A stretch of 64,000 nucleotides of DNA from Hyphomicrobiales bacterium (GCA_900473795.1 UCMT01000019.1:1-64000); one strand, 5' to 3'; shown: positions 28,178 to 38,003, counted from the first letter of the stretch. Translations and numbers: made by a program. Notes: a model not told the origin generated them from the sequence alone.

Positions 28178-29308
28178 TCATCGCCTGTAACGGCGAACGA
28201 AACGGGCATCGTTCCAGTGTTTCCAGGATTTTACCCAGCGGCCGGCAGCGGACAGTCCCCATTTGTCGGCGATGGCCCGTCCGTCGGCAAGCGCGATCAG
28301 CACCAGCCAGGCACGCTGCGGCCGGAATGTCGTCAAAGCATCGCCGGTGAGCGTGCGGCGAATATTCTCAGCCAGGACCGGCCCCGCACGCACGGCAAAG
28401 ACCCCGGCTTTGGGGCGGGGATCGACCAAGGCCGCGACATCGCCGGCAGCGAAAACGTTCGGATGGGAAAGCGACCGCAATTCGGCATCGACGCGAATGA
28501 ACCCATCAGGATCCAGTGCCAGCCCCGTTTGCCGCAGCCAAGGCGGAGCCCCGCTCGACGTCGTCCAGACGATGTCGTCAACCGTGAGCCGTCTGCCATC
28601 CCGGGCGACAAGTTCCTTGTCCTCCACAGCAACGACGTCGAACGCCGGATGATGCGCGATACCCCGTCGCGAAAGCGCATCTTCCACCAAGACAAGGGCC
28701 AGTTTGCCACGCTCCGGAATAAGCCGGCGCGAGCGACCGACAAGATGGAATTCGACGCCGCCGTTTGCGCGGGCCTCCGCGGATACGAGCCAGTCGAGCC
28801 GCATTTTGAGTGCCAAGGCGACTTCGACGCCCGCGATACCCTGTCCGACGACGGCAAGGCGAAGCGGAAAATGCGCGCTGCTGGCCATGGCGTCCAACCG
28901 ACCCAGCCGCTCAGTGAAACTTGCGATCGGCTTGACGGAGACGCCGGCCGAAATACCGTTCGGAAGACTTGGTATCGAACCTATGTCGAGGGAGAGGAGA
29001 TCATAGTCAAGCCAGGTGCCGTCCTCGAGCCGCACCCGGCGCGCGTCCGGGTCTAGTCCGATCGCCAGAGCTTCACGAAACGCGATGCTGGAGCGTTGGC
29101 AGAGCGCCTGCAGGTCGATGTTGAAATCCTCAAAGGTATATTGCCCGGCGATATAACCCGGCAGCATGCCGGAATAGGGCGCGTAGCGCGATGGCGAGAC
29201 GAGGATGATCTGTGCCTGCGGGCCGAGGCTCCCCAACCGACGGACGACTTCGACATGGGCATGACCGCCGCCCAGAAGAACAACGCGTTTGGGGGAGCTG
29301 GCTATCAT
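28178..29308 (-). CDS. FAD-dependent NDH-2/SelD-N-type oxidoreductase
   Basis: The 376-aa protein begins VVLLGGGHAHVEVVRRLG, a dinucleotide fold typical of the pyridine-nucleotide oxidoreductases also found as N-terminal domains of some SelD proteins. It has VVGQGIAGVEVALAL for NAD(P)H and FAAGDVAALVD for FAD. There is no redox disulfide. It lies 27 bases after ynjD-like and is probably the last gene of the ynjBCD operon. Electron acceptor is unknown. Confidence 0.85.
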   Translation of the reverse strand: MIASSPKRVVLLGGGHAHVEVVRRLGSLGPQAQIILVSPSRYAPYSGMLPGYIAGQYTFEDFNIDLQALCQRSSIAFREALAIGLDPDARRVRLEDGTWLDYDLLSLDIGSIPSLPNGISAGVSVKPIASFTERLGRLDAMASSAHFPLRLAVVGQGIAGVEVALALKMRLDWLVSAEARANGGVEFHLVGRSRRLIPERGKLALVLVEDALSRRGIAHHPAFDVVAVEDKELVARDGRRLTVDDIVWTTSSGAPPWLRQTGLALDPDGFIRVDAELRSLSHPNVFAAGDVAALVDPRPKAGVFAVRAGPVLAENIRRTLTGDALTTFRPQRAWLVLIALADGRAIADKWGLSAAGRWVKSWKHWNDARFVRRYRR

Positions 29309-29335
29309 GTTGGGGCAGATTCCCTCTCTCAGCGT

Positions 29336-30007
29336 TCAAGGGGTTTGCCCTGAACCGGCGTCTATTCGATGGATCTCGCCGCCGGCGGCTTGTGCATCGG
29401 CCTCGTCATGGGTCACCAGAATGACCGGCAGCCCGGTGTTCCGGGCTTTTGTGAAGACGAGTTGGCGCATCTGGTGGCGAAGAGCCATGTCGAGCTTGGA
29501 GAAAGGCTCGTCCAGCAGAAGCAGCCTCGGCCGGGAGACGAGCACCCGGGCCAGTGCCACGCGCGCCTTCTGGCCGCCGGACAGGGTCGCTGGATCGCGG
29601 TCGGCAAAACCGCCCAGTTCCACCTCGGCCAGCGCGTCCGCAGCGATGCGGCGCCGTTCCTTGCGACCGGACATCCTCGCGGGAACGGCGAAGGCCACAT
29701 TTGCGCCAACCGACATGTGGGGAAAAAGCAGCGGATCCTGGAAAAGGATGCCGGTCCGGCGATCCTCGGGTGCACGGTCAGTCAGGTCTTCGCCCCCAAT
29801 CGCGACCCGCCCCTGTGCATTGAACACCGGATCGAGAAATCCACCGATATAGGCAAGCAAGGTCGATTTTCCCGACCCAGACGGCCCCATCACGGTCAGC
29901 ACGCGGGCAGGGGGCACATGCGCCGAAAGCGTGATCAGTTGGCGGTTGTGGAGCCGGATCTCGATGCCGGTGAGCATAAGACCGGCTGTGCTGTTTTCGT
30001 TCATCAT
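29336..30007 (-). CDS. ynjD: ABC transporter ATPase, YnjD-like
   Basis: The 223-aa ATPase has Walker A GPSGSGKST, Q-loop ILFQDPLLFPHM, signature LSGGQKARVALARVL, Walker B LLLLDEPFSKLD and switch VTHDEADA. It is three bases downstream of the permease gene and supplies energy for it. The gene order ATPase-permease-binding protein and the strong YnjB similarity identify the system as the YnjBCD type. Its substrate is not known in any organism to my knowledge. Confidence 0.85.
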   Translation of the reverse strand: MMNENSTAGLMLTGIEIRLHNRQLITLSAHVPPARVLTVMGPSGSGKSTLLAYIGGFLDPVFNAQGRVAIGGEDLTDRAPEDRRTGILFQDPLLFPHMSVGANVAFAVPARMSGRKERRRIAADALAEVELGGFADRDPATLSGGQKARVALARVLVSRPRLLLLDEPFSKLDMALRHQMRQLVFTKARNTGLPVILVTHDEADAQAAGGEIHRIDAGSGQTP

Positions 30008-30010
30008 CGT

Positions 30011-31735
30011 TCAGACCTGCATGGCACGGCGGTTTCGATAGAGCAGGGCGGGCACGAGAGACGCAAATGCAAAAGCGATAAAGGGTAGCAGGGTCTGCAG
30101 AAGTGCATAAACGCCGATCACCCGGCGGTTACCTCCAGACGCCAGTGCCACGGCTTCGGTGGTGATTGTCTGGAGCCGTCCTTCGCCGATCAGCACTGTC
30201 GGCAGGTATTGGCCGACGGAGACTGCGAAACCGACAGCAAAGGCGGTGAGGATCGCCCGTGTCAGCATCGGCAAACGAATGGCGAGGAGCGCCGACAGGC
30301 GCGAGCGCCCGATCGCTACTGCAAGGACGTCGTAGCGTCTGTCGAATTGTCGCCAAGCATCCGACAGGGAAAGGAAGACATAAGGTAGGACGAAGACGAG
30401 ATGGACCAGAATCAAAGCGGCAAATCGGTGGGACGTTCCACTGCCGATAAACAGCAGCTGAAGACCGAAGAGAAAGGTGATCTGCGGCACCATCAGCGGA
30501 AGGTAGAGCAGGAGGAGCGCATTCTGTCCGCCGCTCTGGCCAGTTTCTGTCTCGCGTTCGAGGCATCCGATCGTCAGCAGCAGCGCGATCAGTGTCGAAA
30601 TGGCGCCGGCCGTCAACGTTGTGACAAGCAAGGTGACGATGCGCGGCAGGGCGTTCTGCCAGGTTCGCAAGGTCAATTCTTGCGGCAGCAGGTAGGGAAA
30701 CTGCCAAGACCCCGCCACCGACCAGAGAAACAGGATGGCGATGCCGCTGAAGACGGTGGCACAGGTGATAATCACGGCGCTGGCGGCGGCGATCCTCAAG
30801 GTTCGGTCGTTGCGAAATCGATGTCCGCGGTCACGAAGGGCGGCGAGCATCGCCCCGCCAATCCGTTCCACAGCATACCAGGACAAGAGCGCTGTCGCGG
30901 TCACCCCAAGCTGAACGATTGCTCCCGCAGATGCGAGAAAGCGGGCGGAGAGATCTGGGTCGTTCATCCATTCCAGCAAACGGGTGGCCAGCGTTCCGGG
31001 CAGGTTTGGCCCGAGGATCAGGGCGACATCGACCACGGAACTGGAATAGGCAAGGACCGCGTAGACGGCAAATCGTATCTGCCGGTAGATGCCCGGCCAC
31101 AACAAAAAGAGGAAGCCGGCGATGCGTCCATAGCCGAGCGAGGCGGCGAGTTGGCGCGAGGCTGGAATATCGACCTGAGGAAATGCGGCAAGCGAGACGA
31201 GGAAGAGGAACGGCATTTCCTTCAGCACCAGCCCTGCCGTCATGGATATACCAAGTGGATCGTGCAGGATCAGCAAGTCCGGCGGCCGGTCGATCCCTGC
31301 AAAAGGCGCGGCAAGCCGGATCAGGTAGCCGGATGGTGCGATCAGGAAGGCAAGGCCGAAGGCGGCGGCGGCGTGCGGAATGGCAAGCAGCGGGGAGAGC
31401 GCGTGCTGCAGGCGGCTAAGCACGCGCGTTCCGGCAAAGGCTGCGAGGAATAGGGCAGTCACTGCGACCGAAATGGCTGTCGCTGCAAAGCCGCTTACCA
31501 GACTAAGCAGAACGGATGCCTTCAGCCCAGGCACAACAAGAAGCGCCTCGAACTGGTCCAGGCCGAATTCATGTCCACCAAGCGCGGGTAGGTAGCCGAG
31601 CGCGGGAAGTATCGTCCCTAGCAAGCCCAACGTCAGCGGCAGGGTGAGCAGTGCGACCGTCAACAGGGTCGCCGATCTTGCATAAACCGCAACAGCACGG
31701 CTTCCCTTGAGCGAATTCGGCTGGATCCGCGTCAC
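30011..31735 (-). CDS. ynjC: ABC transporter permease (two fused halves), YnjC-like
   Basis: The 574-aa protein has about twelve helices in two binding-protein-dependent permease halves, each with an EAA-type loop (e.g. AASLGYGRIAGFLFLLWPGI and AVAIGRSRLSALLAIRLPML). Fused permeases of this size occur in iron/thiamine-type and YnjC systems. It lies three bases after ynjB and three before ynjD. Confidence 0.85.
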   Translation of the reverse strand: MTRIQPNSLKGSRAVAVYARSATLLTVALLTLPLTLGLLGTILPALGYLPALGGHEFGLDQFEALLVVPGLKASVLLSLVSGFAATAISVAVTALFLAAFAGTRVLSRLQHALSPLLAIPHAAAAFGLAFLIAPSGYLIRLAAPFAGIDRPPDLLILHDPLGISMTAGLVLKEMPFLFLVSLAAFPQVDIPASRQLAASLGYGRIAGFLFLLWPGIYRQIRFAVYAVLAYSSSVVDVALILGPNLPGTLATRLLEWMNDPDLSARFLASAGAIVQLGVTATALLSWYAVERIGGAMLAALRDRGHRFRNDRTLRIAAASAVIITCATVFSGIAILFLWSVAGSWQFPYLLPQELTLRTWQNALPRIVTLLVTTLTAGAISTLIALLLTIGCLERETETGQSGGQNALLLLYLPLMVPQITFLFGLQLLFIGSGTSHRFAALILVHLVFVLPYVFLSLSDAWRQFDRRYDVLAVAIGRSRLSALLAIRLPMLTRAILTAFAVGFAVSVGQYLPTVLIGEGRLQTITTEAVALASGGNRRVIGVYALLQTLLPFIAFAFASLVPALLYRNRRAMQV

Positions 31736-31738
31736 GGA

Positions 31739-32965
31739 TCAGTTGCCGCTGGCATAGCGCCGGCGCCATTCGGTCTCGATGCGCTCCATCCAGCTTGCAT
31801 GCGGTTCGGAAATCACGGGGCCGAGCTTGTCGGGCGTCAGGGTTGCGACGCCAAGGTCGAGCGCCTGGAATGCCCCGCGATCCGCATCCGGAAGCTTCGT
31901 CATCGATAGGACGGTCGGATCGCCCCAGTATTGCGGATTCTGTTTGCGCAGCTGCGCCTCGGGCGAGATCAGGAAATTGGCGACGAGAAGCGCACCCTCC
32001 CTTGCATTGGCATTATAGGGGATTGCCACGAAGTGCGTATTGCCGAGCGTGCCGCTGGAGAATGTGAAGGAACGAACCGTATCGGGAAGTTCGCCGGCTG
32101 CAATCGCGGAGGACGCCTCTGCCGGGTTGAAGGCAAAGATAATGTCTAGCTCGCCATCCCCCAGCTTCTGCTTCATGTCTGGATAGTTCAGCGGGAAGGC
32201 CTTGCCGGAGCGCCAGGCGACTTTGTGGAGTTCATCGAGATAGGCAAAGAGCGGCTCGACATTCCGTTCGAAGTTCACCTCTGCGACAGGCTCCAGCAGT
32301 TTTGCGCGGTCATCGATGACTTCACTCAGCACCTGCTTGAGAAAGGACGAGCCAATGAAATCCGGCGGGGCCGGATAGGAAAAACGCCCGGGATTACGCT
32401 TTGCCCATTCGAGAAGCTGCGCGGCATTGTCAGGCAAGCCAGCCTTGTCCGTCCGCGCGCCATCGTAGAAAAAGACCATCTTGGCCCCGCCCCACGGGCT
32501 TTCGAGCCCATCGGTCGCTTCGGTGAAGTCGGTCAGGGTTGTTGGCTGGTTCTCGACATCGACATAGTTCCAATTGGGCAGCGACGACGCCCATCCCGGC
32601 GTCAAAAGCAGGCCCTGGCGTTTCATCGAGGCGAAGTTTTCGCCATTGATCCAGATGAGATCGACGGATCCACCTTCGTTCTTACCGGCTGCCTTCTCTG
32701 CAACCACCTTGCTGACAGCGCTCGCCGTATCATCCAGCTTCACCTGGGTGACTTTCACGTTGTAGCGACGCTGCATCTCCCCGCCGACCCATTCAAGATA
32801 GGCGTTGATGTTTTCGGACCCGCCCCAGGCATTGAAGTAGACCGTCTGGTCGGCTGCCGCCTTTTCAATCTTCGTCCAGTCGGAGACGTCGAGATCGGAT
32901 GCCTGCGCAGCTGCTGTCAGACCGGCGACAAGGGTCGCCGCGAGGAACTTGGTGATCGAACGCAT
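31739..32965 (-). CDS. ynjB: ABC transporter substrate-binding protein, YnjB-like
   Basis: The 408-aa protein has a signal peptide (AATLVAGLTAAAQA) and conserved YnjB segments: QTVYFNAWGGSENINAYLEW, GGSVDLIWINGENFASMK, ESPWGGAKMVFFYDG, FPLNYPDMK-region, LGNTHFVAIPYNANAREGA and SPEAQLRKQNPQYWGDPTVL. It is the periplasmic receptor of the YnjBCD importer and first gene of that unit. The roughly 95 bases upstream separate it from the zinc-finger gene. Confidence 0.9.
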   Translation of the reverse strand: MRSITKFLAATLVAGLTAAAQASDLDVSDWTKIEKAAADQTVYFNAWGGSENINAYLEWVGGEMQRRYNVKVTQVKLDDTASAVSKVVAEKAAGKNEGGSVDLIWINGENFASMKRQGLLLTPGWASSLPNWNYVDVENQPTTLTDFTEATDGLESPWGGAKMVFFYDGARTDKAGLPDNAAQLLEWAKRNPGRFSYPAPPDFIGSSFLKQVLSEVIDDRAKLLEPVAEVNFERNVEPLFAYLDELHKVAWRSGKAFPLNYPDMKQKLGDGELDIIFAFNPAEASSAIAAGELPDTVRSFTFSSGTLGNTHFVAIPYNANAREGALLVANFLISPEAQLRKQNPQYWGDPTVLSMTKLPDADRGAFQALDLGVATLTPDKLGPVISEPHASWMERIETEWRRRYASGN

Positions 32966-33060
32966 GAAGTGTCTTTCTCCGTGATGTTATAAAAGCGCTG
33001 ACACAGGCGTCTCGGTTTTCAATGTGGTCTCAATCAGCGTCAGTCGGTTTGTCTTGCCGT

Positions 33061-33306
33061 CTACCTCGGGCTTCCGGGACCGGACCGCATGCGTGACAGA
33101 ACCGCGGAAACCCCCTCGCCAATATCCTCTGATCCCAGTTCGGCCGCCTTTTTGGTGAGATCTTGCGTGATGCGAAGCTGCTCAACAAAAGCCTTGCAGC
33201 CGCGACACATGGCCAGATGCAGGCGCATGTTCAGCCGCTGCAACGGCCCGAGTTCGCCATCGATCAGAAGGCTTGCGCGTTCGGCGACTTCCCTGCATCT
33301 GAGCAT
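33061..33306 (-). CDS. Small zf-HC2-type protein, probable anti-sigma factor
   Basis: The 81-aa protein has the HxxxCxxC signature HLAMCRGCK plus an N-terminal Cys (MLRCREV) and an amphipathic helix, as in zinc-associated anti-sigma factors. It has no membrane helix, so it would act in the cytosol. It lies in the same operon direction as the DUF547/TVP38 genes that are divergent from the ECF sigma factor at 35193. Pairing with that sigma factor is inferred. Confidence 0.7.
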   Translation of the reverse strand: MLRCREVAERASLLIDGELGPLQRLNMRLHLAMCRGCKAFVEQLRITQDLTKKAAELGSEDIGEGVSAVLSRMRSGPGSPR

Positions 33307-33397
33307 CTTGCCTGTTCTTTCTCCGCACCTCTTACGACCATGACTGCCAGAACCTGCATATGTTACATGCCTGTCTCAAAAATATGTCGTCGCAGCT

Positions 33398-34165
33398 TCA
33401 CCCTTTACTGCGGCGACGCCGCAGCTGTGAAACAACAGTGGGAATGGCGGCGACGACGGCCAGCATGAAAAAGGCAAGCGTGATGTCCCGTGTCACCAGA
33501 TCGGAGACCGTCGCTTCCCGGCCAGCGGCTTGGGCAGCGACAAGTACGCTGTCGACGCCCTGACCAAGATAGGCATAGGCAAATGTGCCGGGCAGGATTC
33601 CGAAAAAGGTCGCGGCGAGGAAGCGGCGGAGGCTGATGTCGAACAGTGCAGCTGCGATGTTCACGACGAAAAACGGGAATACCGGCGCCAGCCTGATGAC
33701 AAGGAGATAGCCGAACGCATTCCGCCGAAACCCGTCCGCAAGTCTCTTGACCACGCCGTCCACTCGTTGGCGAAGAAAGCCGCCGAAGGCCGACCGGGTG
33801 GCCAGGAAAATAAGAGAAGCGCCGGTGGTGGCACCCACCGCGACCAGGGCGCCGCCAATGATCCAGCCGAACAGGAAGCCTCCGAAGATCGTCAGGATGG
33901 ACGCGGCCGGAAAGGAAAATGCCACCGCCAGGATGTAGATTGCGAGGAACCCTGCCGCAGAAAGCACATACCGGTCATCAACAAAGGCGCGCAATTCATC
34001 GCGCCTCTCCGCCAGAAAACCGAGACTGAGATAGTCCTGGAGACCGAGCGCGTAGCCGAACAGTAGTCCGAGGATGACGAACGCCACCGGGCCGAAGCGC
34101 CAGATCGCATTGCTGGGACGCTTGGTCGCCATGTCGCCACTGGTGGTATTGCCTTTGTCAAACAT
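33398..34165 (-). CDS. TVP38/TMEM64 membrane protein (YdjX/YdjZ-like)
   Basis: The 255-aa, six-helix protein contains FSFPAASILTIFGGFLFG, VGATTGASLIFLATRSAFG and VIRLAPVFPFFVVNIAAALF, the conserved TVP38 core. Related genes (ydjX, ydjZ) accompany ynj genes in E. coli. It overlaps the DUF547 gene by 8 bases, so the two are coupled. Confidence 0.85.
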   Translation of the reverse strand: MFDKGNTTSGDMATKRPSNAIWRFGPVAFVILGLLFGYALGLQDYLSLGFLAERRDELRAFVDDRYVLSAAGFLAIYILAVAFSFPAASILTIFGGFLFGWIIGGALVAVGATTGASLIFLATRSAFGGFLRQRVDGVVKRLADGFRRNAFGYLLVIRLAPVFPFFVVNIAAALFDISLRRFLAATFFGILPGTFAYAYLGQGVDSVLVAAQAAGREATVSDLVTRDITLAFFMLAVVAAIPTVVSQLRRRRSKG

Positions 34166-34898
34166 TGTTCAGTGACCAGTCGTGTGTGTAGGATTCGATC
34201 GGCGCAGCGTCGAAGCGCTCGGCGACTTCGGGCGTGGCAAACGATTTCCAGTGCGCCTTGAGACCACCCTCGCCAAGGAAATCGTCCGCGTACCAGGAAT
34301 AGATTTTGGATGCGGCAATGATCCCGTTCGAAACATCGACGCCGCGGCGACGATTGATGTAGTCGCGGGCACCTTGCGCAAGTGCCGCCTTGAGGATTTC
34401 ACCGGTATAGGCGCGGGATGCGAGATTCGGGCAGGAATAGGAGGCGCAGTTGAGCCCGTAGTGGCTCATCGGATCCTGGAACAGGGCCTGGACGATCCGA
34501 TGTTCGATATCGTCCAGCGAGAGATCCGTGCCATGTACCTGGTGAATTTTCTTCGACCACGGGCCGGATTTGAACAGGCCGCCGAGCTTGATGTCCTTCA
34601 TCGATGACTGCGGATAGTGCTCGACGATCAGAAGGGCAGCGATATAGCGCTTGAGTTCGTCGCCTCCCTCCCTCTGGAGCGCACAGTAATCCACCCGGTT
34701 GTAGCGATCCCTGTCGGTCTTCACGTAACTTTGCAACAGGTGGTCAAAACTGCCATGATGAAACTGCGCGTTTCCCGAAGGCTTGAACGTCGTGAGCGCT
34801 GCGGCGCGGGGCGGGGGCGCGAAGGCCGCCCATGCCAGCGCGGAGCACCCGCCTGCAAGCAGGTTCCGCCGCGAAAACCTCGGTTCAGTGGTAGTCAA
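34158..34898 (-). CDS. DUF547 protein with Tat signal
   Basis: The 246-aa protein starts with a twin-arginine signal (PRFSRRNLLAGGCSALAWAAFA). It has DUF547 landmarks DYCALQ, the central HYGLNCASYSCPNL motif with conserved His/Cys, and YINRRRGV. DUF547 has a papain-like or transglutaminase-like look but no proven activity. It is exported and encoded just upstream of the TVP38 gene; the roughly 290-base gap to the divergent sigma factor probably holds its promoter. Confidence 0.8.
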   Translation of the reverse strand: MTTTEPRFSRRNLLAGGCSALAWAAFAPPPRAAALTTFKPSGNAQFHHGSFDHLLQSYVKTDRDRYNRVDYCALQREGGDELKRYIAALLIVEHYPQSSMKDIKLGGLFKSGPWSKKIHQVHGTDLSLDDIEHRIVQALFQDPMSHYGLNCASYSCPNLASRAYTGEILKAALAQGARDYINRRRGVDVSNGIIAASKIYSWYADDFLGEGGLKAHWKSFATPEVAERFDAAPIESYTHDWSLNNV

Positions 34899-35192
34899 TG
34901 GACAGTCCTTCCCTTGGCCGAGCCCATTGCGGTTATACCGACCAGCCTGAACAAGAAACGAATAAATGGATCACCAGCAATTCAAATCCGGGTGAACGGC
35001 CCGTGTGGTGCTCTTTCAATGGGGTCGCGATCGATGGTTGCCCTAGCGCCGGTTCACACGCCGGCGCGTCAGCGCCGTTCTCCAATCCAAAAGGAATACT
35101 GCCCGGTCACTATACTTTGATCGGGGCGAATTTCGCTGGACTTTTAGAACGATTGTTCTGTTAATTGTCAGCGAACAACTGAAGGAGGGGAT

Positions 35193-35798
35193 GTGGGCGT
35201 CGCTGATTTGGAAGAACAACGATTGGTGGCCCGGTTGGTCCAGGGGGAGCGGACAGCCTTCGAAAGCATTTTCCGCAAGCATAATGCAGCTATGATCCGT
35301 GTTTGTTCGGGTATGCTGAAGTCTCGGCACACTGCCGAGGAAGTGGTTCAGGAGACCTGGATTGCCGTGTTGACCCGGGTGGATTCTTTCGAGCGTCGCT
35401 CGTCGCTTGCAGGCTGGATCTACGCGATCATGATGAACAAGGCGCGAAGCTGTGCCCGCCGAGACGGGCGTGTGGTGTTTTTCGATGATGCCGGTGACGA
35501 CAACGGGCTGGAAGCCGCCTTCGACGGGCGCGGACGCTGGCGCAACATACCCGAACTCTGGGATGGACTTACGCCGGAGCGGCATGTGGAAGGGCGAAGT
35601 GTGCTTGCGCATGTCGAAGCGGCGATCGAGGCGCTGCCGGCAATGCAGCGGGCGGTCCTCGTGCTGCGCGGGCAACAGGAACTGGACCCGGCGGAAGTCT
35701 GCGCGATCCTCGAGATTTCCGATGGAAACATGCGGGTTCTGCTTCACCGGGCGCGCATTGCCGTGCGCAACGAGCTTGACCGGTTGCAGCGGAATTGA
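35193..35798 (+). CDS. ECF sigma factor
   Basis: The GTG start at 35193 follows GAAGGAGGGG. The 201-aa protein has region 2 (FESIFRKHNAAMIRVC, AEEVVQETWIAVLTR, SLAGWIYAIMMNKARS) and region 4 (AIEALPAMQRAVLVLRGQQEL, DGNMRVLLHRARIAVRNEL). It is divergent from DUF547-TVP38-zf-HC2-ynjBCD and probably drives that set. The zf-HC2 protein at 33061-33306 is the likely anti-sigma. An AGAAC-N4-GTTCT repeat (35146-35159) lies upstream. Confidence 0.9.
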   Translation: MGVADLEEQRLVARLVQGERTAFESIFRKHNAAMIRVCSGMLKSRHTAEEVVQETWIAVLTRVDSFERRSSLAGWIYAIMMNKARSCARRDGRVVFFDDAGDDNGLEAAFDGRGRWRNIPELWDGLTPERHVEGRSVLAHVEAAIEALPAMQRAVLVLRGQQELDPAEVCAILEISDGNMRVLLHRARIAVRNELDRLQRN

Positions 35799-35871
35799 GC
35801 GCCTAGCGTTGATGCGCGGATGATTGCGGCAGGCGAGAACGACCTGTATGTCTTCGGACCGCTCGGCCGTG

Positions 35872-36495
35872 TCACAAGCGGTCTGACTTTCCGGAAAAAA
35901 CCACCCAGCCCTGATACCAGCGAACGAGCGTGGTCATGCCGCAGACCGCTGCGAAGACGAGAGCGATCACAGGGAAACTTAGCGGAAACAGGCACATGGC
36001 TACGAAGACGGCGATCGTCTCGAACCCTTCGGCCAGTCCTCCGGCGTAGTAGATGCCTTTAGTCGGAAAGGCCACCGCCCGCTTTCCCTGTTTTGTCGCG
36101 ATGACGGCGAAGGCCAGAAAGGACGACCCGGTTCCGACGAAGGAAACAATCAGCACTGCCGCAGGCAGGGCGTGCACGGCAGGGGCTTGCACTGCAAAAC
36201 CGAGCGGCACGAGCGCATAGAATACGAAGTCGAGGGTGATATCGAGAAATGCCCCTCTGTCCGTCGGGCCATTGATGCGGGCCACCGCTCCGTCCAGCCC
36301 ATCAAGAAGCCGGTTTGCGAGGATCAACACAAGGGCAGCCGTCCAGTGGCCGGTGGCGAGCGCTGTAAATGCCAGCAGCCCGACCAGAAAGCCGGTCAGG
36401 CTGATCGTATCGGCCGAAATGCCCATCCGAGACAGCATCCGGGCGGCCGGCTGGAGGGCTGCGCGTTGAAAGGGAAGAATGCGCGCGTCGATCAT
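35872..36495 (-). CDS. ynjF: CDP-alcohol phosphatidyltransferase, YnjF-like
   Basis: The start at ATG 36495 overlaps the reductase stop (ATGA). The 207-aa membrane protein has the family motif LDGLDGAVAR-x8-GAFLDITLD (the DG...AR...G...D...D catalytic set) in helix 2-3. It would transfer a phosphoalcohol from a CDP-linked donor; the acceptor is unknown. YnjF is the E. coli counterpart in the ydj/ynj locus. Confidence 0.83.
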   Translation of the reverse strand: MIDARILPFQRAALQPAARMLSRMGISADTISLTGFLVGLLAFTALATGHWTAALVLILANRLLDGLDGAVARINGPTDRGAFLDITLDFVFYALVPLGFAVQAPAVHALPAAVLIVSFVGTGSSFLAFAVIATKQGKRAVAFPTKGIYYAGGLAEGFETIAVFVAMCLFPLSFPVIALVFAAVCGMTTLVRWYQGWVVFSGKSDRL

Positions 36496-38003
36496 CCGCG
36501 CCTCCAAGCATGGAAGCGATCCAGAAGCGCCATCAGCCGCGGACTGATGTGGTTGCGTCCCCACAGCCCCGCCGCCATCTTGTTCGCTTCGGCCAGCGTC
36601 GGGTAGATGTGGATGGTGCCGAGGATCTTGTTCAACCCGAGCCCGTGTTTCATGGCCAGCACGAATTCTGCGATGAGATCGCCTGCATGTTCGCCGACGA
36701 TAGTCACGCCGAGTATCTTGTCCTTGCCCGGTACGGTCAGGACCTTGACGAAGCCGCGGTCTGCGCCGTCGGTGATCGCTCGGTCGAGATCATCCAGTTC
36801 GTAGCGCGTCACCTCGTAAGGCAGGTTCTGCTCTTTTGCTTCGGCCTCAGACAATCCGACGCGCGCCACCTCAGGATCCGTGAACGTGGCCCAGGGGATC
36901 ACGCCATAGTCCGCCTTGAAGCGCTTGATATCGCCGAACAAAGCATTGACCGTGGCGAACCAGGCCTGATGACCGGCCGTGTGGGTGAACTGGTAGGGGC
37001 CGGCAACGTCGCCGGCGGCTAGGATGTTCGAGTAGAGTGTCTGGAGATAGGCATTCGTCTCGACAACGCGATCGACCTTGATGCCGAGATCTTCCAGCCC
37101 GAAACCCCTCAACCGCGGCGCGCGCCCGACGGCTGCGATGAGATCGTCGAATTCGATGCGGCGCGTCTCGCCCCCATGCTCTACTTCGATCCATTTTCTG
37201 CCGTCCGTCACACCGCATGAGAGCGCCGTGTGGCGCGTCAGTACCCGCACGCCGTCCGCCTCGAGCGAGGCGCGCACCAGATCCGATGCGTCTTCGTCCT
37301 CGCGCATCAGAATCCGCGGCGCCATCTCCGGCTGGGTGACCTCCGACCCAAGCCGCGCAAAGCTCTGGGCCAGCTCACACCCGATCGGCCCGCCCCCAAG
37401 CACGACAAGCCGGCGCGGTGCTTCCGTGCGATCCTTCATATGCTCCCAGAGCGTGTCCGAGGTGAGATAGCCGACATCTTCGATGCCGGGGAGGGATGGC
37501 ACGAACGGTTGAGCGCCCGTGGCGATGATGACGGCGCGCGTCGTCAGGCGCTGCGTTTCGCCGCTGTTCAAGGCAATCTCGACCGTCCAGGGATCGATCA
37601 GCCTAGCGTATCCCTGCATGACCTCGACGCCGAGCGAGGTGTAACGCTCGATGCTGTCATGCGGCTCGATCTCGGCGATGACGCGGTGCACGCGCGCGAT
37701 CACGTCCGCGAACGGAACCTGGGACTGGTGCGGCGTCAGTCCGTAGTTGTCGGCATGGCGCATCTGGTGGGCAAGCTTGGCGCTCCTGATCAGCGCCTTG
37801 GATGGTACGCAGCCGTAGTTGAGGCAGTCGCCGCCCATCTTGTGTGCTTCGACCAGGGTGACCTTGGCCTTTGTGGCCGCCGCTATATAGGCCGAGACCA
37901 GGCCGGCGGAACCGGCGCCGATCACGACCAGATTGCGGTCGAACTTATCGGGACGTTTCCAGCGAGCGTGGGGTTTGCCGGGCTTTAGAAAGTCCAAGAA
38001 CAT
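36492..38003 (-). CDS. Mercuric reductase-like FAD disulfide oxidoreductase
   Basis: This 503-aa protein has FAD motif VVIGAGSAGLVSAYIAA, redox disulfide GGDCLNYGCVPSKAL, NAD(P)H motif VVLGGGPIGCELAQSFARLG, FAD motif LAAGDVAGP and catalytic-type IHIYPTLAEA near the end. It has no HMA domain and no C-terminal vicinal Cys, so Hg(II) reduction is unlikely. The same fusion-free reductase type is typically found with TVP38 and YnjF-like genes. It is coupled to the YnjF-like gene. Confidence 0.87.
   Translation of the reverse strand: MFLDFLKPGKPHARWKRPDKFDRNLVVIGAGSAGLVSAYIAAATKAKVTLVEAHKMGGDCLNYGCVPSKALIRSAKLAHQMRHADNYGLTPHQSQVPFADVIARVHRVIAEIEPHDSIERYTSLGVEVMQGYARLIDPWTVEIALNSGETQRLTTRAVIIATGAQPFVPSLPGIEDVGYLTSDTLWEHMKDRTEAPRRLVVLGGGPIGCELAQSFARLGSEVTQPEMAPRILMREDEDASDLVRASLEADGVRVLTRHTALSCGVTDGRKWIEVEHGGETRRIEFDDLIAAVGRAPRLRGFGLEDLGIKVDRVVETNAYLQTLYSNILAAGDVAGPYQFTHTAGHQAWFATVNALFGDIKRFKADYGVIPWATFTDPEVARVGLSEAEAKEQNLPYEVTRYELDDLDRAITDGADRGFVKVLTVPGKDKILGVTIVGEHAGDLIAEFVLAMKHGLGLNKILGTIHIYPTLAEANKMAAGLWGRNHISPRLMALLDRFHAWRRG

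Noticed and set aside
36492..38003. Naming the second reductase merA
   Set aside because: No C-terminal Cys pair or HMA domain, and its neighbours belong to the ynj-like locus, not a mer operon.
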